Positions 58,250 to 64,000 of a stretch of DNA of 64,000 nt are shown one piece after another; the stretch's first letter is position 1, and every line of letters begins with the position of its first letter. The translations under genes were made by a program, and so were the position numbers. Below the pieces are notes generated by a model. That model was given only the letters and a program-made list of their open reading frames with translations. It was not told the origin of the DNA and did no database searches. This stretch comes from Limnanthes douglasii subsp. nivea (lineage: Eukaryota; Streptophyta; Magnoliopsida; Brassicales; Limnanthaceae). The stretch spans positions 5,445,670-5,509,669 of the forward strand of contig JAUPFV010000005.1 of NCBI GenBank assembly GCA_036936605.1. Direction: 5' to 3'.

Positions 58250-58399
58250 TCTTTTTTGTTTTTACAATAGGTTATGCATACTCTTGCGATGTAGATTTAG
58301 ACAATCTGACATTTTACGTATCATTTGTATAACATACTAGTATGTACAAACATTTGAATATGATGAATAAGACAAAGCTTGTATTTTAGGTGAAGGTGG

Positions 58400-59280
58400 T
58401 AATGTATGGAAAAGTTTTTTAGATGTGTTAAAATATGGTTGAGAAATTACGTGTTGACGTGTTGCGTAGATGTGAGTAAAATGGTTACGAATTACTTTTT
58501 TTATTGCGGAAAAAAAATCGAAGTTACATGTTGATATTAATTCTTCAAATTGTTATCTTCTTTCTAAAACTTATTTATTTCTTCTGTGAATTGAAATGTA
58601 TTGCGAATTCCTTATAGGGAGAATACTGACTCTTTAAACATTTTTATCTACATTACAAAGTTAAAATACATGTAGATTATGATTAAAACTAACTATTAGT
58701 TTGGTGCGTCAATATGTTCATTTGGATTGCAAAACATGTGCAATTTGGCTGCACAAATATCTTATATTTTAAAAACAAAATCAAAAGTTGGTATGAAAAC
58801 TTATTGTAAGTTATGTGAGTAAATATGTGGGATTTGGTTGTAAAAAAGTATTTTATGTTTGAAAAACAAAATAAAAAGTGTGTCTAGAAACTTACAGTAA
58901 AGTGGGTGCCTAAGTATGTTCAAGTTTGTTGCGAAGAAGGTCTTAGTTTTAAAAAACAAAATAGAAACTATTGTAAGTTGGGTGCATAAATACGTTCAAT
59001 TAGATTGCAAAATAAGAAAAAAAAACCATTCTTAATATTTAAACATGTACACAAGTAACTTGTAGGTTAATAACTTTTTATTTGTTGTATACAAAGACAT
59101 ATGAATCATCAATATTAAACACGAACAACTTTTAGGTCATCATATTATTTACGAACTCAACAAGTGAAAAATTAAATATGTAATAGATTAATTTCTCCAT
59201 AAAAAACTTAATTTAGTAGTTTTTAGAGATGTTTCAGATTTCATTGAAATTTGTTTTAGTAATCTATAATTTAATAAACT
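58400..59280 (-). repeat. MULE-linked repeat family B, inverted partial copy
   Basis: Reverse complement of 59,930-60,620. Matched phrases include AGATGTGTTAAA, TTAATTCTTCAAATTGTT, ACATTTTTATCTACATTACA and AGATTTCATTGAAATTTGTT. With the copy to its right it forms a large imperfect palindrome with a spacer of about 650 bp. Confidence 0.85.
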
Positions 59281-59929
59281 TGATAATATTGATTAGAGAG
59301 AGAGAGAGGTGATTCGCGAGTGTGAAGAAGAAAGTGAAATGTAGTAGGTTTGTGTTTTTATAGTCGTGAGGTATTGTTGAATTTTTTATATTAGATGTAG
59401 TTTTTGGAAAACTTAAAAATCCGATTGTTATTAATACTTTTATTTTTAGTCGAGTGGTTATTAATATCTCTCCTTCAAAACAAAATGTCATATATATATA
59501 TATAAAGGGTCAAATCAAATTTAAACTCATACTAGTCTTAAAATAAATTTATCATATATTAAACTCCTTTCAACTACTAATTTTTACTTTCTCTACGCCA
59601 TATAATTTTTTAATAAGTATTAAAATAATAACTATTTAATTAATAAAATTAATAACTTTTTAAGTAAAAAATAATAATGATATATAATTCATTTTAAAAA
59701 ATAAAGCTTATATATTAGATTATATTTAAAATAAAAAAGATACTTGCCAATAACAATCCGTGATAAATTAAGAGTACCAATAATAATCTAGATTTTCAAG
59801 TTTCCTGAAAACCATATGCAACATAAAATCTACAATAATATCCATCGGGTATAAAAACTAAAAAAACCAAGAACAATTACTTTCTTAATGAGCTCATGAA
59901 CCCCTCGTTGTCTCTCTATAAAATTAAAA
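59281..59929. other. Spacer between family B arms
   Basis: Contains a (GA)n run at about 59,294-59,308 and a short (AT)n near 59,490. No gene. Confidence 0.6.
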
Positions 59930-61190
59930 CTCACAAGTATCTCAAATTAAAGATTTCTGAAATAAATCTCAATGAAATCTCAATCATTTCAACATAAAAG
60001 CAACTATTAAATCAGTTTTGCATAAAGAAATTGCTTTACTTAATATTTAATCTTTCAATTGTTGTGTTCGTAAACAATAAATGTTTTTGTTTGATTTTGA
60101 TAATTTTTATATTTTTTTACGCAACAAAAAATTACAACTAGTATTTACGCACCCAAATTAAAGTAAGTTTTCATATCTAGTTTCTATCTTGCTTTTCAAA
60201 CATGAAAGATATTTTTCACCACTTAATTGGACCTATTTACGTACCTAACTTATAGTCAGTTTCCAGACGAACTTTCTATCTATTTCTCGAACATAAAATA
60301 CCTTTTTTACAACCCAAATAAATGTAATTACGCATCTCAGCTAAAAACTAGTTTAAATACTAATCTATATGTATTTTGGCTTTGTAATATAGATAAAAAT
60401 GTCAAAAAACAGTATTTTTCAAATCAAGAATTCCATATACATTCAGCTCACTGAAAAAATAAATAACCTTAAAAAAGAAGTCAACAATTGGAAGAATTTA
60501 TATCAACAGATAACTTCAGTAGCTTTCGAGAAAAACGAATATTTTGCAACCACTTTACTCATAATTACGCAACAAGTTAACAAGTAATTACGCAAACATG
60601 TTTAACACATCTGAAAGTATATTTTTGCAACGTAGTTGCACGTAGTTACCCAACTACAGTTTGACAAACATTTATTTCTTTTTTATTTTACACTCAGAAA
60701 ATATAGATATAACAAATTGAAGAACTCGAAACAAAAACCAGTGGACAAATTAAAACAATTAACGATATTCTTAAAGATCATGTTAAAAAAATAAAAAATA
60801 AAAAATAAAAAATAGTTTATTTCAACAATCATTTACAAGGAGATATTGCGTCAAACAAAAGAAGATTTTTCCTCAAACAGAAGACCATAAAACATTTGGT
60901 TTATTTCTTAACCAAGAACAAACAACAAGATATTGGTAGACGTTCGTTTGTTAAAGTCAAAACTATGTTTTTTTTGTAAAAGTTGTATGTCTCTAAACTA
61001 CACTCCTTTCTGTTTAGTGTATTAGTTTTTTTATCATTTTTTTATATATTGTTATTTCAAAACTATACCAACTTATAACATAATTACAAATGTCTATTTC
61101 TGCAACCTATTAGATCGTTATCACGCACCCAACTAACAACGGTTACCTTCATAGCTAAAAACTAATTGATTCCAAATTGTTTTAAAAAAT
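59930..61190 (+). repeat. MULE-linked repeat family B, copy 2
   Basis: Homologous to 22,240-23,540 along its length, including the accessory exons and motif copies such as ATAATTACGCAACA, GTAATTACGCAAAC and TATTTACGCACCC. No MULE transposase sequence is attached; a LINE starts at about 61,200 instead. Confidence 0.85.
60399..60860 (+). pseudogene. Second copy of the coiled-coil accessory gene
   Basis: The open frame 60,399-60,587 includes NSIYIQLTEKINNLKKEVNN and NWKNLYQQ, with heptad spacing of I/L/V. The homologous donor at 22,742 suggests that the coding exon ends at YQQ and that the rest of the frame is intron. The next exon should begin after CACTCAG at 60,697 (EELETKTSGQ-like residues, frameshifted). 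The family is not recognised. Confidence 0.45.
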
Positions 61191-61199
61191 CGATTCCAA

Positions 61200-63860
61200 A
61201 CTAAAGAAATTGAGGCTTCTAAGTCTTTTATCTTTCTTAGTCGAGCGGAAGAATCTTTCCTAAAACAGAAATCTAGAGAAAATTGGATCAAATTGGGTGA
61301 CAGGAATACAAAATTCTTTCATAAAAGTATTAAAGCCCGGCTTTTCCAAAATAAAATTATCTCGATCTCCAATAATCAGGGAGATATTGTCTCCTCTCCG
61401 GCTAGTGTCTCTAAAGTCTTGGTGAAATTTTTCGAGGAATCTTTGGGTACCAAGCATTCTACCAACTACACAAGTCTTGAAAAAGTCTCTTCTCTGATCT
61501 CTTCCCATGTTACTCGTACTGATAAAGAGTCAATGATTCGCGAGATCACCCAGTCTGAAATAAAATAGGCTATTTTCAGTATTGATAGTGACAAGTCTTC
61601 TGGTCCGGATGGCTTCAATTCCAGTTTTTTCAAATCCACTTGGAACATTGTTGGCCCGGACATTTGTAAGGGTGTCCAAGAGTTCTTCCTCTCCGGAACT
61701 CTGATCGATTCTTGGAATGCGACCTTTATCGCTCTTATCCCTAAAAAAGATTCTCCTTCCGAGCCTACGAATTATAAACCAATTTATCTTGTAATATTGT
61801 CTATAAAATCATCTCTAAAATCCTGGCCAATAGAATCAAAGCCTCATTTCCTTATCTGGTTGATTCTTCTCAGTCGGCTTTCGTAACGGGAAGGAACATA
61901 TCTGATAACATCCTTCTCTCTCAGGAGCTTCTTAAGGGATATAACAAAAACGGTAGAGGAAAATGGGTTTCCCTTAAAATAGATATTATGAAAGCCTTTG
62001 ATAATGTTCACTGGTACCTCATTCTTGATATTTTAGTTGCAATGCAATTTCCTGAGAAGACGATTACTTGGATTGTCAAATGCATCTCCTCTCTCTCCTA
62101 TTCTATAATCATTAATGGAGATCTTCATGGTAATTTCAATGGTAAAAAAGGCCTTCGGCAGGGTGACCTCTCTCCTCTCTCCTCTTCGTGCTTGTTATGC
62201 AAGTGCTTTCAGGCATCCTTAAAGAGAAAAGTCAAGACGGGAACTTCTGTTTCCATTGGAAATGTCACAAGCAGAAAATCATCAACCTCTGTTTTGCAGA
62301 TGATCTAATGATTTTCTGTCATGGTGATACTCTCTCCCTCAATCTCATCAAGGATGCTCTGGATGACTTCTACTCTCTCTCTGATCTTAAAGTTAATCCC
62401 TTGAAAAGTCACATCTTTTTCTCAGGAATTGACCAACCCCTCTGATTGAACCTTTTACCTATATTGAATTTCCCTAAAGGTTCTCTCCCGGTAAAGTACC
62501 TTGGGGTACCCCTCATTACTGGTAGACTCTCTCACTCGGACTACCGACCCCTTCTGCACAAAATAACCTCCCAAATTGATTCTTGGACTGCCAAGCACCT
62601 CTCTTATGCGGGTAGACTCCAACTAATCAAATCGGTCTTATTCGCGGGTCAGGTTTACTGGTCCTCGATTTTTATCCTACCTTCTAGGATAATCAATGAG
62701 TTCAACCAATACCTTTGCCGCTTTCTCTGGTCTGGTTCGTCAATGAAAATCAATGGGGAAAAATTTTCCTGGACGACCGTTTCCACTCCTTATAAAGAGG
62801 GCGGCCTTGGGATCCTAGACTTAAAAATCTAAAATCAGGCGGTCGTCCTTAAACACCTCTGGTCTATTGTAAGTAATAAGAACCATTCTATCTGGTGTGA
62901 GTGGATTAAAGTTTAAAAAGTAAAAAATAAAAGTTTTTGGGAAGTTTCGTTAGGTTCCTCATTAACTTGGATTTGGAGGAAAATTCTCCGGCTTCGGCCT
63001 TTGGCTCGAAATTTGTACAGGGTGGCTATCGGAAATGGATTGAACACTTCATTATGGCATGACCCATGGCTTCTCTCCTTGCCCCTCTCATCCCACTATG
63101 GATTCGACATCATCAGTGACTCCCGTTTGGGAAGTAACCTAAAAGTCTCGGACATTATCAGCAATTGTGAATGGAACTGGCCTGCAAACCTGAGATCGGC
63201 GCGAGCCCGAAGTCGGTGTCACCTAGAATAAATCCACAAGCTTATCATTTCCCTTCCCCATCCGAACACCCTATCAAGGGATGTTCCATATTGGGCAACA
63301 AAGGCAGGATGTAACAACTTTACAATAAAGGATACGTACAACGTCCTTCGTAAGCCTGTCTCTGAAAAGGGATGGGCGGGGTTAGTATGGAATAAATACA
63401 ATATTCCGCGCCATTTCTTTATTTCTTGGCTGGCAATCAAGGGCAAGCTTTCCACCAAAGACAAACTCTGTAGTTGAGGTTATAATATCCCAACTGTGTG
63501 CACCCTTTGCCACTCTAACTCGGAAACTACATCTCATATCCTCTTTGAATGTAGTTTCTCTCAGAGCATCTGGTCCTTTACCAGTAACAAACTTGGCTTT
63601 CATTATCACTCTTCGTGTTGGCTAACTTGGATTGATGAGGCGTCAAGATGGTCAAATTCTCGAAATCAATGTATTTGGCGTACTTGTTTCAATGCGGTTA
63701 TTTACCACATTTGAAAAGAGTGGAATTCAAGAATTTTTGGATATGCCCCGGCCTTGGCCTCTTCGATATCTTAACATATCTTATCGGATCTCCGATTTAG
63801 ATTTCATGGTACCAAAATTAGCTGGAAAATATAATGTATTTAAATCTAACTTACTCTTTG
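61200..63860 (+). pseudogene. L1-type LINE, ORF2 from before RT to C-terminus
   Basis: Plus-strand order: RENWIKLGDRNTKFFHKSIK (linker before RT), SSGPDGFNSSFFKSTW, FIALIPKKDS, MKAFDNVHWYLI, GLRQGDLSPL, catalytic FADD at 62,293-62,304, PVKYLGVPLITGRLS, SYAGRLQLIKSVL and EGGLGILDLK. Then come WHDPWLLSLPL, FTIKDTYNVL and the zinc finger CTLCHSNSETTSHILFECSF (63,500-63,560). The apurinic endonuclease is missing, so the copy is 5'-truncated. Stops at 61,567, 62,443 and 62,830 and frameshifts near 61,790 and 62,200 inactivate it. Confidence 0.9.
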
Positions 63861-64000
63861 TTGTGTTACAGGTACTCTCTGTTTGGATTGGAGCGTGGAT
63901 TCCGGACGGGATGCTCTTGGAGTCACCACTCAGCCACCTCAGCCACCTAGTCATTTTGCAAGTTACTTGTTCGCGTTTCTACCTGGGGTCATTCTCATCT
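63861..64000 (+). other. LINE 3' flank or untranslated region
   Basis: GC content rises, but no poly(A) or target duplication is reached before the window ends. Confidence 0.4.

Noticed and set aside
57690..58260. Organelle DNA insert
   Set aside because: No plastid or mitochondrial gene sequence is recognisable.

Overview
This window is AT-rich nuclear DNA from a flowering plant, probably a eudicot; I cannot name the species. The evidence is one plant laccase gene at the left edge and a dense, nested set of plant-type transposable elements: Ty3/gypsy Tat lineage, Ty1/copia, L1-type LINEs, a tRNA-derived SINE, a Mutator-like element (MULE) and a hAT element. Nothing in it is bacterial: there are no operons, CRISPR arrays or rRNA genes.

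Layout. 1-307 (minus): 5' end of a secreted laccase, two exons and an 80-nt intron, running off the left edge. About 0.6-1.9 kb: possible small Mutator-like element. 2.4-18.8 kb: three overlapping pieces of Tat-lineage retrotransposon. The first is a very decayed plus-strand copy (2.4-6.0 and 13.9-15.9 kb). The second is a better preserved internal fragment (7.08-13.88 kb) with pol on plus, a 51-bp minisatellite, and the lineage's antisense ORF on minus. The third is a decayed minus-strand copy (16.5-18.8 kb) with its antisense ORF on plus. 21.6-31.2 kb: a decayed MULE transposase gene on minus, split by an almost complete copia element (23,974-28,916) with a perfect 5-bp target duplication. 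A convergent coiled-coil reading frame and many copies of a short motif (about TAATTACGCAACC) accompany it. A second copy of the convergent-gene region, with an inverted partial copy, lies at 58.4-61.2 kb.

31.7-36 kb and 41.5-48.8 kb are duplicated blocks that share a TATA-box promoter-like segment but no surviving coding region. Insertions break them up: a 2-kb LINE with poly(A) and target duplication (32.15-34.15 kb), two small inverted-repeat elements (34.6 and 34.8-35.5 kb), a chimeric gypsy/copia element (39.6-41.5 kb) and a 4.1-kb hAT element (42.36-46.49 kb). A SINE sits at 38.56-38.79 kb. 48.85-56.6 kb: a minus-strand LINE fragment holding a solo LTR, a damaged copia element with both LTRs (50,578-55,339), then inverted fragments of copia elements. 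61.2-64 kb: a 5'-truncated L1-type LINE on plus.

The laccase is the only convincing host gene. Every element reading frame has stops, frameshifts or missing parts, so none looks autonomous now. The hAT is closest, with one nonsense codon and a probable catalytic E-to-K change. The most interesting structure is the MULE with its motif arrays and convergent accessory gene, which recalls the motif-guided anti-silencing system of Arabidopsis VANDAL MULEs. That functional reading is inference.
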